Shown here piece after piece: positions 9,238 to 17,881 of a stretch of 64,000 bases of DNA. The DNA lies in contig JAKAFK010000012.1 in the NCBI GenBank assembly GCA_021817985.1, positions 1 through 64,000 on the forward strand. The letters are read 5' to 3'. Origin of the DNA: Pseudomonadota bacterium (GTDB lineage Bacteria; Pseudomonadota; Gammaproteobacteria; Burkholderiales; JAKAFK01). The first letter of the stretch is position 1; each line of letters opens with the position of its first letter. The notes under the pieces are model-generated. The model made no database searches and was not told where the DNA came from. It saw nothing but the letters and a program-made list of their open reading frames with translations. A program made the position numbers and the translations under genes.

Positions 9238-9533
9238 TGACCTGCCCCCTGCCAGCCGTACCAATTCTTCAGCCGCGCGTTCTCCTGCTCGAGCTCCCGC
9301 AGCTTCTTCACGTCGGCGCTGTCCATCGACCCGAAATGCCGCTGCCAGTTGTAGATTGCCTGTTCGCTGATCCCGTGTCGCTCGGCCACCTGGCCCACGG
9401 GCTCGCGGTCGGCCTCTCGCAGGATCGACACCATCTTCTCTTCGCTGAATCGGCTCTTCCTCACCACTCCCTCCTTGTCGGCGGGAGCCATCATCTCAAG
9501 TTTTGCTTGGTCCGAAAATCCCGGGGCAGGTCA
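9238..9533 (-). mobile_element. 296-bp deletion derivative of an IS3-family element (MITE-like)
   Basis: Bounded by TGACCTGCCCC at one end and its complement GGGGCAGGTCA at the other. The end at 9238-9262 (TGACCTGCCCCCTGCCAGCC...) is nearly identical to the terminal repeats of the complete IS3-family element at 25414-26663. Inside is only the 5' part of an orfA, fused directly to the terminal repeat, so everything from mid-orfA through orfB has been deleted. No target duplication is obvious. If the ends are still recognised it could be moved in trans by the complete element. Confidence 0.65.
9266..9464 (-). pseudogene. IS3-family transposase OrfA, 3'-truncated
   Basis: Encodes an HTH_Tnp_1-type N-terminus (RKSRFSEEKMVSILREAD, VAERHGISEQAIYNWQRHFG) and the start of the leucine-zipper region (LRELEQENARLK). 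Similarity stops abruptly at that lysine, where the frame runs into the element's terminal repeat. A GTG at 9464 behind AAGGAGG is the likely original start. It differs clearly from the orfA at 25484, so it came from another IS3 family member with similar ends. Confidence 0.75.
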
Positions 9534-9538
9534 GCTCG

Positions 9539-10330
9539 TCAGAGGCTGCTTTGCAGGACGATGTAGCTCGCGACGAGGATGAGAAAGATGCCGAAGCTGC
9601 GCTTCACGGTGTCTTGGGACAGACGATGGGAGAGCATCGTTCCAGCGAAACTTCCGGCGATCATGACGATGGTGAACATCGCCAGAAGCCGGTAGTCGAT
9701 CGGCACCGAATGCAGGTATCCCAAAAATCCTGAAATGCAGTTGAACGTGACAATGACGAGCGATGTGCCCACCGCTGTCTTCATGGGTGTGCCCGCGAGC
9801 AGTACCAGTGCGGGGATAATCAGAAATCCGCCCCCTGTGCCCACGAAGCCGGCCAGGCCCCCCACGGCGAGGCCGAGGAGGGCGATTGGCCAAAGCCGGC
9901 CAGCGAGGCCCGAGCCGAGCGCGTCGACTGCCGCTTCGGGACGTACCACGTCGGCCCCCACCGGTTTAAACACGGATCGCTGGACTTTAAGCATCCGATA
10001 AGCGGCGGCATACATGACGATTGCGAAGAGGGTCAACTGCACTGGCGCAGGCAGTGCGATGCCGAGCCGAGTGCCGAGGTAGGCCCCGCCTGCGCCGAAG
10101 ATCCCGAAGATCGCCGCCAGCTTGAGATCGACGTTGCCGCGGTGCCAGTGGTTGAGCGCGGAAATGGCCGCGCTGATGGCTACGATGCCGAGACTCATCG
10201 CGATCGCTTGCTTGGGCGGGACGCCCAAGAGGTAGATGAGCGTCGGAATCGTGATGATCGACCCCCCGCTGCCCAGGAGGCCCAGCAGGATTCCCGTGCC
10301 AATTCCCACCAACATTGCGATCGCATCCAT
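9539..10330 (-). CDS. TauE/SafE (TSUP) family membrane permease
   Basis: 263 residues with about eight hydrophobic helices arranged as two repeats, each carrying the family's glycine-rich signature (GLLGSGGSIITIPTLIYLLG near residues 17-36 and GFVGTGGGFLIIPALVLLAG near 160-180). TSUP proteins export sulfite, sulfoacetate or other sulfur anions across the inner membrane. The start ATG follows AGGGGGA. Directly upstream on the same strand is a sigma-70-like promoter with an overlapping inverted repeat, and beyond it the remnant of a persulfide-dioxygenase-like hydrolase. Together these point to sulfide or sulfite detoxification. Confidence 0.9.
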   Translation of the reverse strand: MDAIAMLVGIGTGILLGLLGSGGSIITIPTLIYLLGVPPKQAIAMSLGIVAISAAISALNHWHRGNVDLKLAAIFGIFGAGGAYLGTRLGIALPAPVQLTLFAIVMYAAAYRMLKVQRSVFKPVGADVVRPEAAVDALGSGLAGRLWPIALLGLAVGGLAGFVGTGGGFLIIPALVLLAGTPMKTAVGTSLVIVTFNCISGFLGYLHSVPIDYRLLAMFTIVMIAGSFAGTMLSHRLSQDTVKRSFGIFLILVASYIVLQSSL

Positions 10331-10370
10331 CAGTATCCCCCTGTGGCTCCATTATTTGACGGTGTGCTCA

Positions 10371-10424
10371 TATATTCAAACGAACACTAGAATATAGTAT
10401 GCAAAGCAATGCTGATGTTGTCAA
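10371..10424 (-). promoter_or_regulatory. Promoter and candidate operator of the TauE/SafE gene
   Basis: On the minus strand TTGACA (10419-10424) is followed by CATACT at 17 nt or TACTAT at 19 nt spacing, a strong sigma-70 pattern. Overlapping the -10 and start region is a perfect inverted repeat TATATTC-N12-GAATATA (10371-10396). ArsR-type sulfide sensors (BigR/SqrR) use ATTC/GAAT half-sites at similar genes, though with different spacing. Repressor identity is inference; no ArsR gene is in the window. Confidence 0.55.
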
Positions 10425-10499
10425 ATGAATCTGTAGATCGTGTGCTGAGCGGCGATTCTTCTCGGGATGGGCCGAAACCCGCGGACTTGGCACAAGGCG

Positions 10500-11040
10500 C
10501 TAAACGGGGCTTTGCAGCCGGGTGAGCGGCCCGGAAGGCGCCGGCCCGGGTACGAACGCGGGGCGCAGGTCGTGTGTCCACTGGGCAGTCGCTCCGAGCA
10601 CGATCATCCCCGCCGCGTATCCCGTGTCCCGCCAGTAGATGAATTCGGGTCCTTTGCGGTTGTGCAACGCGACATTGAAACGCTTCTCGAATCTGAAGGT
10701 GGAGGAGGGTTTGCCTGAAATTCCCGCGCCACGGACGCTGCCCGCCTGATGCCCAGGACAAATGTCGGTTTCAACGGGCAGCGACAGCAACTTGTGTTGC
10801 AGGCTGTCAAATAGAACCCCCGCCATGGGTTCCTCTTGGCCGGCGAGATCCGGGTGCCCGATGCTGCCCACGAAAAGGGTGTCGCCGGTGCGTACAAGCC
10901 AGGGTTTATCGGCACGGCGCTTGTCCGTGCCGAGCGGGCAGATGCCGTCCATGGTATGGCCCGGGTGTGGAGAATCTTGACCGGGACATTCCTGGCCTCG
11001 ACGACATCCACTGCCACCGCGGCCCGCGAGCTTCCGCTTG
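10500..11040 (-). pseudogene. Metallo-beta-lactamase-fold hydrolase (persulfide dioxygenase/Blh-like), frameshifted and N-truncated
   Basis: One minus-strand frame reads AVAVDVVEARNVPVKILHT, and the adjoining frame continues PGHTMDGICPLGTD, RTGDTLFVGSIGHPDLAGQE, GVLFDSLQHKLLSLP and CPGHQAGS...SGKPSSTFRFEKRFN, all characteristic of ETHE1/Blh-type hydrolases. The junction at about 10961-10966 needs one extra C in a run now CCC to restore the HTPGHT motif, so a 1-bp deletion caused the shift. The N-terminal HxHxDH metal site is absent. The gene is dead but lies beside a sulfur-anion permease, as intact relatives do. Confidence 0.75.
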
Positions 11041-11249
11041 TCGGAAGTCGAACGGATTGTAGCGTGCATGGCCGTTTCCGGCCCCGGGTCGACGCGCGCG
11101 TGGGAATGCACATATACTGAATTAAAGAACGGCATGTCCGTTATTGGTCTTCGGGCGATGAGCGATGCATCGGCCCCCGCGGGGTTCGTGCGTGATGCGC
11201 GTTTGCGGGAAGTAAAGGTTTTTTTGTGTGCTGGTGAAAGGAGGACCGG

Positions 11250-12842
11250 ATGATTAATGGAACGGTTGTCGCTCTGTCGCGGTGGCAGTTCGCCATGACA
11301 GCGCTTTACCATTTCCTGTTCGTGCCGCTGACTTTGGGCATGACTTTCCTGTTGGCCGCCATGGAGACGGTCTACGTCACGACGGGCAAGCAAATCTATC
11401 GGGACATGGCCCAATTCTGGGGCAAGCTCTTCCTCATCAACTTTGCCCTCGGCGTGTCGACCGGACTGACCATGGAGTTCGAATTCGGCACCAATTGGTC
11501 GTTCTATTCCGGCTTCGTCGGAGATATTTTCGGCGCGCCGTTGGCGATCGAAGGGCTCATGGCGTTCTTCATGGAATCCACGTTCGTCGGCCTTATGGCG
11601 TTTGGCTGGCAGCGCCTCACCAAGGTGCAGCACCTGATCGTGACCTATCTCGTGGCCTTGGGCTCGAATCTCTCGGCGCTGTGGATTCTGGTGGCCAACG
11701 GCTTCATGCAAGACCCGCAGGGCGCCAAGTTCAATCCGCTGACCATGCGCATGGAGCTTCACGATTTTCCCGCGCTGCTGTTCAGCCCAGACGCGCAGGA
11801 CAAGTTTGTCCATACCAGTATCGCCGGCTACGTGACGGCATCGGTCTTCGTGCTGGGCGTGAGTGCGTATTACATGTTGCACCAGCGCCATATGGCTCTT
11901 GCCAAGCGATCCTTCCGCATGGCGGCATTGTTCGGCGTGCTGGCGACGGCCGGCGTCATTACGCTGGGCGATGCGCTGGGATTTGTGGGCGGGCACGCGC
12001 AGCCGTCCAAGCTCGCGGCCATGGAAGCCATGTGGCACACGGAGGCGCCACCGGCCTCGTTTAACGTGGCGGCGATTCCTTCGCAACGGGAGCAGCGCAA
12101 CCTGTGGACGTTGCAGATCCCTTGCGTGCTCACACCGCTCATCACCCATACCATGACGCAGACGGTCCCTGGGGTGGACACCCTCGAAGCACAAGCCGTG
12201 CAGCGGATCAAGAATGGCATCCCTGCTGTCGAGGCGCTCAAGGAACTGAGCGGAAACCCCAATGATGCTCAGGCGATGGCGCAGTTTGACGCCCATCAGG
12301 CTGACCTCGGCTATGGCTTCCTGGTCCAACGCTATGCACCCAATCAGGATGTCGCCCTGGCGACGAGTGGGGACATCGCGAAGGCGGCCAGAGACGTCAT
12401 CCCGCAAGTGGCGCCGATCTTCTGGAGCTTCCGCGTCATGGTGGCGATGGGGCTGCTCATGCTGGCGTTCTTCATCGCGGCGGTCATCTTTACCTTGCGC
12501 AACGACGCAGAAAAACACCGCTGGCTGCTGAAGCTCGCGCTCTGGATGATCCCTGTGCCGTTTGTGGCCTGCGAGATGGGCTGGCTGGTCGCGGAGCTTG
12601 GGCGCCAACCGTGGACGGTCTATCAGATGTTGCCGACATGGATGGCGGCCTCTTCGCACAGCGTTGGCTATATGGTGTTCTCGCTCGCCGGCTTCCTGCT
12701 GCTTTATTCCATCTTCATCGCCGTCGAGATGTACCTGATGGTGAAGTTCATCCGCCTCGGTCCGAGCGCGCACGGCAGCGAGTCGCCGACGCGGGGTGGC
12801 GGATCTGCCGGGACGTATGCGCCGGCTGCCATGCTGAAATGA
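11250..12842 (+). CDS. cydA: Cytochrome bd ubiquinol oxidase subunit I
   Basis: 530 residues, multi-pass inner-membrane protein. The N-terminal segment SRWQFAMTALYHFLFVPLTLG carries the histidine ligand region of the high-spin haems. FALGVSTGLTMEFEFGTNW, MESTFVGLM and the GRQPW signature (in AELGRQPWTVYQMLP, haem-binding and quinol region) are all present. A long Q-loop between helices matches the E. coli-type (L) subfamily. With CydB it oxidises quinol and reduces oxygen to water with high affinity, without proton pumping. The start ATG follows AAAGGAGG. cydB starts 13 bp downstream. No FNR/ArcA-type box could be recognised upstream. Confidence 0.97.
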   Translation: MINGTVVALSRWQFAMTALYHFLFVPLTLGMTFLLAAMETVYVTTGKQIYRDMAQFWGKLFLINFALGVSTGLTMEFEFGTNWSFYSGFVGDIFGAPLAIEGLMAFFMESTFVGLMAFGWQRLTKVQHLIVTYLVALGSNLSALWILVANGFMQDPQGAKFNPLTMRMELHDFPALLFSPDAQDKFVHTSIAGYVTASVFVLGVSAYYMLHQRHMALAKRSFRMAALFGVLATAGVITLGDALGFVGGHAQPSKLAAMEAMWHTEAPPASFNVAAIPSQREQRNLWTLQIPCVLTPLITHTMTQTVPGVDTLEAQAVQRIKNGIPAVEALKELSGNPNDAQAMAQFDAHQADLGYGFLVQRYAPNQDVALATSGDIAKAARDVIPQVAPIFWSFRVMVAMGLLMLAFFIAAVIFTLRNDAEKHRWLLKLALWMIPVPFVACEMGWLVAELGRQPWTVYQMLPTWMAASSHSVGYMVFSLAGFLLLYSIFIAVEMYLMVKFIRLGPSAHGSESPTRGGGSAGTYAPAAMLK

Positions 12843-12855
12843 GAGGAGATGAGCG

Positions 12856-13989
12856 ATGGAAGCGTATGTGATTCTGAAGAGCTTGTGGTGGCTCCTCCTC
12901 GGTGTGCTGCTGATGGGGCTTGCCATCATGGTGGGCATGGACATGGGGGTCGGAACGCTCCTGCGCTTCGTGGGGCGCACCGACACGGAACGCCGGGTGG
13001 CGCTCAATACCATCGGGCCTCATTGGGATGGCAATCAGGTGTGGTTTATTCTAGGCGGTGGCGCCATCTTTGCCGCCTTCCCGCTGATTTATGCGACGGC
13101 TTTCTCCGGGCTTTATGTCGTGATGCTGCTGTTGCTCTGGACCATGATCGTGCGTCCATTGGGCTTCGAATATCGCAGCAAGCTGCCCGGCACAGGTTGG
13201 CGCAACGCGTGGGACTGGATGCTGTTCCTCAGCGGTTTCCTGCCGATGGTCATCTATGGGGCCGCGATCGGCAACATGCTCGATGGTGTTCCATTTCATT
13301 TCGACTGGGACATGAATTCCCATTACACCGGCAGTTTCATCACGCTGTTCAATCCGTTCGCCGTCGTCACCGGACTCGTGTCGCTGTCGCTTTCGATCTA
13401 TATGGGCGGTGCCATGCTGATGGGGCGGACCGAAGGGGCGGTTTACCAGCGGGCGCGCAAGGCGGTCATCGGCGGAGGCCTCATTGGCGCCGCGCTGTTT
13501 GCCCTGGCCGGCATCTGGGTGTCCTTCCTGCCGGGCTATCAACTGGTTGCGGCCCCGGATCCGGGCGCGGCCCAGACCCCGCTACAGCAAACCGTGACGG
13601 TCGCGAGCGGGGCGTGGCTTCACAACTTCGGTGCCCACCCGGCCTTGTGGCTCGTGCCGGTGCTTGGGTTCGCGGGGATGTTGCTCGGCACGCTCGCGGC
13701 GGGCAATCACAAGCCGATCCTGACGTGGTGGCTGGGCGCCCTCGCGTGGATCGGCGTCATCGGTACGGCAGGGGCCGCCATGTTCCCCTTCATGATGCCC
13801 TCCAGCAGCGATCCTTCGCAGAGCCTCACGGTGTGGAACTCGGTTTCGAGCGAACACACCCTGGCGTGGATGACAGGATGGACCGCCGTGTTTGTACCCC
13901 TGGTTCTGTGGTACACCAGCTGGGCGTTCTACGTCATGCGGGGCAAGGTCAAGAGCGAGACAATCGAAGCCGACGAGCACGCCTATTGA
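12856..13989 (+). CDS. cydB: Cytochrome bd ubiquinol oxidase subunit II
   Basis: 377 residues, eight to nine hydrophobic helices, the normal CydB length. Recognisable family segments are the N-terminal LWWLLLGVLLMGLAIMVGMDMGVG, NTIGPHWDGNQVWFILGGGA, RPLGFEYRSKLPGTGWRNAWDW and a C-terminal ...LWYTSWAFYVMRGKV. Its start at 12856 lies behind GAGGAG and is translationally close to cydA. It forms the heterodimeric bd oxidase with CydA. The 64-residue membrane protein 127 bp downstream may be an accessory subunit. Confidence 0.97.
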   Translation: MEAYVILKSLWWLLLGVLLMGLAIMVGMDMGVGTLLRFVGRTDTERRVALNTIGPHWDGNQVWFILGGGAIFAAFPLIYATAFSGLYVVMLLLLWTMIVRPLGFEYRSKLPGTGWRNAWDWMLFLSGFLPMVIYGAAIGNMLDGVPFHFDWDMNSHYTGSFITLFNPFAVVTGLVSLSLSIYMGGAMLMGRTEGAVYQRARKAVIGGGLIGAALFALAGIWVSFLPGYQLVAAPDPGAAQTPLQQTVTVASGAWLHNFGAHPALWLVPVLGFAGMLLGTLAAGNHKPILTWWLGALAWIGVIGTAGAAMFPFMMPSSSDPSQSLTVWNSVSSEHTLAWMTGWTAVFVPLVLWYTSWAFYVMRGKVKSETIEADEHAY

Positions 13990-14116
13990 CACGCGAAGGC
14001 CCCGCCCGTTCGGAACGCGGCCGAAGCCTTCGGTCCATGAGATCGCGAGGGAGGCTGCGCGCGGTCCGTGATCCGCGCGGCCGCATAAGGTGCAGGCTTT
14101 TCTGTGCGGAGACGCT

Positions 14117-14311
14117 ATGAAGACATTCTGGCTTTTCTTGGTTTATCTGCTGATCGCCCTTTTGGTGATCGTGCTCGGGATCATCCTCGGCGATATCGGA
14201 CCTTGGTATTTCGCATGGCTGGTGGGCACCGTCATGATCGTGCTCATCTCGGCGGCTGGGGGGGCATTGCTCGACACGCAAGAAGACGAAAAGCAAAGTC
14301 CTCGCGCGTAA
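14117..14311 (+). CDS. Small two-helix membrane protein downstream of cydAB
   Basis: 64 residues from an ATG behind GGAGAC; a short in-frame extension upstream lacks a ribosome binding site. Two hydrophobic helices (about residues 4-27, LFLVYLLIALLVIVLGIILG, and 32-55, YFAWLVGTVMIVLISAAGGA) with a short charged tail (DTQEDEKQSPRA). It is on the same strand as cydB, 127 bp later, before the opposing cydC. Small membrane subunits (CydX, CydH, CydS) stabilise bd oxidases and lie at this position, but this protein is longer than CydX and does not match its sequence as I remember it. A role with the oxidase is inference. Confidence 0.65.
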   Translation: MKTFWLFLVYLLIALLVIVLGIILGDIGPWYFAWLVGTVMIVLISAAGGALLDTQEDEKQSPRA

Positions 14312-14363
14312 GCGGCGGGCGAGTGCCCGATGGATGTCCGGAGAGTATACGGGAGCCTCGGGG

Positions 14364-16133
14364 CTACCCGTCGGCTAAGTCATCCTGCAGCCGCTGGTAC
14401 GCGCCCCGGCTCGAGGCGAGCGCCTGGACGGTGCCGCGCTCGACGATGCGGCCTGCTTCGAGCACCACCACTTCGTCGACGAGGGTGGCCAGCACGTCCA
14501 GGTGGTGGGTGATCAGAAGCACGCTGCGGCGCTGCATCAGGGCATCGATCGCATCGAGCAGCGCGCGTGCCGTGGGAGGGTCCAGGCCCTCGGTGGGTTC
14601 GTCGAGGATCAGGATGGGCGCGTCTCGGAGCAGCGCGCGCGCGATGGCAATCCGCCGGGCTTGGCCGCCTGATAGCCGCGTGCCGGCCTCTCCCAGTTCC
14701 GTGTCATAGCCGGCGGGCAGGCTCGCCACGAAGTCGTGGACTTGCGCCGTTCGGCAGGCGGCAATGAGCTGCGCCTCGCTCGCATCGGGACGCGCGATGA
14801 GGAGATTTTCCCGGACGGTTGCATTGAACAGGTAAGCGTCCTGCGAGACCACCGCGATGTGCGTGCGCAGATCTTCCGGCTGAAAGGCGCGCAGGTCATG
14901 CCCGCCCAGCTGGATGTCGCCCGCAGGATATTCCCAGAACCGCAAAAGCAGCTGAACCAGCGTACTCTTGCCGGCCCCGGTGGATCCGACGAGCGCCAAG
15001 CGCCTGCCCGGAGCGAGCTCAAGATCGATTCCCTCGAGGATCCAGGCGCTTTCATCGTCGTAACGGAATCGCAACCCCTGGATTGACAGGCGCGGCTCGG
15101 CGAGCGGCGGCGAGGGAAGCGTCGGCGGAACGATCGCCGGCTCGGCATCGATGATTTCGAATAGGCGCCGCGCCGCGCTCAGCGACTCGCCCAACGATTG
15201 GAAGGCCTGGGGCAGAGGTGCGACCGCTTCGAAGCTTGCAAGCACGAAGAGGGCGAGCAGGGCGAGATCGGGGGCCGCAAGCGTCCCGGCGTAGACGTGT
15301 GGAATGGCCAAGACCACGGCCATCCAGAGCGCGAGATTTGCGCACAGGCCGAGTGCCCCCTGGGAGAACCCGGTGAGCCGGCTCAGCTCGCCCTGAGCCT
15401 CGATGTGATCGTCGGACAGGCGGCGCAGACTCGCGCTGTGCCTCTCGACGGCGCCATAGACGCATAGTTCCGCCAGTCCCTGGATGCCGTCCACGGCGAT
15501 GGCACGCAACGCGGCGCGGGTTTGCACCACCTTCCCGCCCGGGCCGGTGCCTCGGCGGCGCAGGTAGGCGGGCAAAGCGATGCCCGCTATGGCCAGAAAC
15601 AAGGCGGAGGTGGCCGCCACGGCCGGACTGAGGTCCGCCATGACGGCCAGGATGATGAGCGTGCCCAGGGCGGCTACCCCGATGGGGACGATCACGCGCA
15701 GATAGACGTGGTTCAGGCTGTCGATGTCCGATTGGATGCGGCTGGCCATGTCGGCGCTCCGATATTTCCGCAAGCGTGCGGGCGCGAGCGGCTCCAAACG
15801 GGTATAGAACCAGACGCGCAACTCCGACAGCAGGCGGAAAGTGGCCTCATGGGTGACCAATCGTTCCAGATAGCGGCCACCTGTACGCACAATGGCGAAT
15901 AGGCGGATCAAAGCGGCCGGTGTGAAGTAGTTCATGGTGGCCCCGGCAAGGCCGGCGAGTGCCATGGCGGTGATGAACCAGCCGGATGCCGCCATCAGCC
16001 CGACATTGGCCAAAACAGTGGCCAGCGCAAGGGCGCCTCCTGCGGCCATCCATGCCCGATAAGGGCGGAAGAGGCGAATCAGGCGCCACAAATCTCGAGC
16101 GGGGGAAGGTGTGTCTGTGGAGGGTTTCGTCAT
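14364..16133 (-). CDS. cydC: Thiol reductant ABC exporter subunit CydC
   Basis: 589 residues: a six-helix ABC exporter membrane domain (about 1-320) and a nucleotide-binding domain with Walker A (GSTGAGKST), signature (LSGGQARRIAIARALL), Walker B (ILILDEPTEGLD) and the switch His (LLITHHLD). CydDC exports glutathione and cysteine to the periplasm and is required for assembly of cytochrome bd and c-type cytochromes. The start overlaps the cydD stop as ATGA, indicating coupling. It is convergent with cydAB and the small protein, so the oxidase and its assembly exporter are adjacent but separately transcribed. Confidence 0.95.
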   Translation of the reverse strand: MTKPSTDTPSPARDLWRLIRLFRPYRAWMAAGGALALATVLANVGLMAASGWFITAMALAGLAGATMNYFTPAALIRLFAIVRTGGRYLERLVTHEATFRLLSELRVWFYTRLEPLAPARLRKYRSADMASRIQSDIDSLNHVYLRVIVPIGVAALGTLIILAVMADLSPAVAATSALFLAIAGIALPAYLRRRGTGPGGKVVQTRAALRAIAVDGIQGLAELCVYGAVERHSASLRRLSDDHIEAQGELSRLTGFSQGALGLCANLALWMAVVLAIPHVYAGTLAAPDLALLALFVLASFEAVAPLPQAFQSLGESLSAARRLFEIIDAEPAIVPPTLPSPPLAEPRLSIQGLRFRYDDESAWILEGIDLELAPGRRLALVGSTGAGKSTLVQLLLRFWEYPAGDIQLGGHDLRAFQPEDLRTHIAVVSQDAYLFNATVRENLLIARPDASEAQLIAACRTAQVHDFVASLPAGYDTELGEAGTRLSGGQARRIAIARALLRDAPILILDEPTEGLDPPTARALLDAIDALMQRRSVLLITHHLDVLATLVDEVVVLEAGRIVERGTVQALASSRGAYQRLQDDLADG

Positions 16134-17881
16134 AGGGCCACCGGAGTGGGTTGCAAGGCGGCCAGACGCGCAAGGGCGCCATCGGCGGCCAAGAGGCGGG
16201 TCGGCGCGCCTATCTCGCTCACGCGCCCGGCTTCCAAGACGACTGCGGTTTGGGCGACCGAAAGCGTGGCGATGCGGTGGGTGATCATGAGCAGCGTGCG
16301 CCCGCGCGCGAGTTCGGTGATCGCGGCGAGTACCTGAGCCTGGGTTGCGCCGTCCAAGTGAGCGGTTGGCTCGTCCAGGAGCACGACCGGCGCACGTTTC
16401 AGGAAGGCTCGCGCCAGGGCGAGACGCTGGATTTGTCCGCCTGACAGCCCGAATCCGCGTTCGCCCACCACCGTGTCGAAGCCCTGGGGAAGGCTGCAGA
16501 TGAAATCATAGGCGCGCGCCGCACGCGTGGCGGCCTCGATTTCGTCCTGGCTGGCCTCGTGCCGAGCGATGCGCACATTGTCGAGCACAGACCCTGCAAA
16601 GAGATGGGGGCGTTGGGGAACCCACGCGATCTGCCCGAGCCAGGACTCGGGCTTCAGGCCGCTCAGGTCCACGCCGTTCACCAGGATGCGGCCGTTCGTT
16701 GGGCAGCCGAATCCCAGCAGCAGATTCACCAGACTGCTTTTGCCGGCGCCGCTCGGCCCGACCACTGCGGTGACTTGGCCGGCTTCCAGGGTAAAGCTGG
16801 CGCCGGACAGGGCTTGCCGATCCGGGCTGTAGGAAAAGTCGACCTCCACGAACTCGATCCGGTAGGGCGCGGGCGGGAGAGGGGCTGTCGCGACCGGGTG
16901 CGGCGCCTCGGGCAACGGGGCTTCGAAGACCTCGAGCAGGCCTTCGGCGGCACCGATGGCTTCCATGCGCGCGTGATAATGGGCGCCCAGAGAGCGCAAA
17001 GGAAAGTAATACTCCGGTGCCAGAAACAGCACGAAGAATCCCGGCAGGAAGGGCAGGTCGTGCCAGAGCAGGCGAAAGCCGATCAGCACCGCGACCACGG
17101 CGATGCTGACGGTGGAGAGGAACTCGAGAACCACCGAGGAGAGAAAGGCGATCCGCAGCACTTTCATGGTGCTCAGACGGTACGTCTCCGAAATCTGGGC
17201 GACGACCTGTGCCTCTCGCCGGCTTGCGTTGAACAGCTTGAGCGTGGTGAGTCCCTGCAGGGTGTCCAGGAAGCGTGCGCTCATGCGGGCAAGCACGCGC
17301 CATTGGCGCTGGTTGAGTTCCTCGGCACTTTTTCCGATGAGCATCATGAAGAGCGGAATCAGGGGGGCCGTGAAAACCAGCACCAGGCCGGAGATCCAGT
17401 CAGCCGGAAAGACTGCGACCAGGATCGCCAGCGGGATGAGGGCGCTTAAGGCGCGGTGGGGGAGCCAGCGCGCATAGTAGCCCTCCAACGCATCGATGCC
17501 GGCACCCAGCCGGTTGGCCAGATCGCCGCTCGCGCGGCCGGCCAACCACAGCGGGCCCAAGGCTTGCAAGCGCTGAAAGAGCTGCTCGCGCAATTCGCCC
17601 TCCACGCGGGCGGCGGCGGCGAACGCTGCACGTTCCTGAGCCTGTACGAGGCCGAAGCGCACCAAAAATAGGAGCGGCATGGGCAGAAGGTCGGGAAGGG
17701 CGGCATGGAAGGGCTTATGCAGCAGGGCGACCGCATTGATGGCTCGCGCGAGCAGCCAGGCCTGGGCGATGAGCATGATGCCGTTCGCCATGCCGAGCGC
17801 AATGGCTCGGTTGAGGGTCGTGCGGATCCCCGTTCGTTGACGCAAAAGCCACGCTTCGGAAGGTGTCACCGTGTCGCTCAT
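16130..17881 (-). CDS. cydD: Thiol reductant ABC exporter subunit CydD
   Basis: 583 residues with a transmembrane exporter domain (about 20-320; FTAPLIPLFMMLIGKSAEELN and SSVVLEFLSTVSIAVVAV are typical CydD segments) and an ABC ATPase domain: Walker A GPSGAGKSS, signature LSGGQIQRLALARAFL, Walker B VVLLDEPTAHLD, switch LMITHR. It pairs with CydC to export reduced thiols. First gene of the minus-strand cydDC operon. The upstream 120 bp holds an AT-rich inverted repeat that could bind a regulator. Confidence 0.95.
   Translation of the reverse strand: MSDTVTPSEAWLLRQRTGIRTTLNRAIALGMANGIMLIAQAWLLARAINAVALLHKPFHAALPDLLPMPLLFLVRFGLVQAQERAAFAAAARVEGELREQLFQRLQALGPLWLAGRASGDLANRLGAGIDALEGYYARWLPHRALSALIPLAILVAVFPADWISGLVLVFTAPLIPLFMMLIGKSAEELNQRQWRVLARMSARFLDTLQGLTTLKLFNASRREAQVVAQISETYRLSTMKVLRIAFLSSVVLEFLSTVSIAVVAVLIGFRLLWHDLPFLPGFFVLFLAPEYYFPLRSLGAHYHARMEAIGAAEGLLEVFEAPLPEAPHPVATAPLPPAPYRIEFVEVDFSYSPDRQALSGASFTLEAGQVTAVVGPSGAGKSSLVNLLLGFGCPTNGRILVNGVDLSGLKPESWLGQIAWVPQRPHLFAGSVLDNVRIARHEASQDEIEAATRAARAYDFICSLPQGFDTVVGERGFGLSGGQIQRLALARAFLKRAPVVLLDEPTAHLDGATQAQVLAAITELARGRTLLMITHRIATLSVAQTAVVLEAGRVSEIGAPTRLLAADGALARLAALQPTPVAL

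Noticed and set aside
11043-11249. Possible FNR or ArcA box controlling cydAB
   Set aside because: No TTGAT-N4-ATCAA-like palindrome or repeated GTTAA blocks are present.
10500-13013. 837-codon minus-strand frame covering cydA
   Set aside because: Over cydA it is antisense shadow; only its last ~150 codons match a real family, and these belong to the frameshifted metallo-hydrolase pseudogene.
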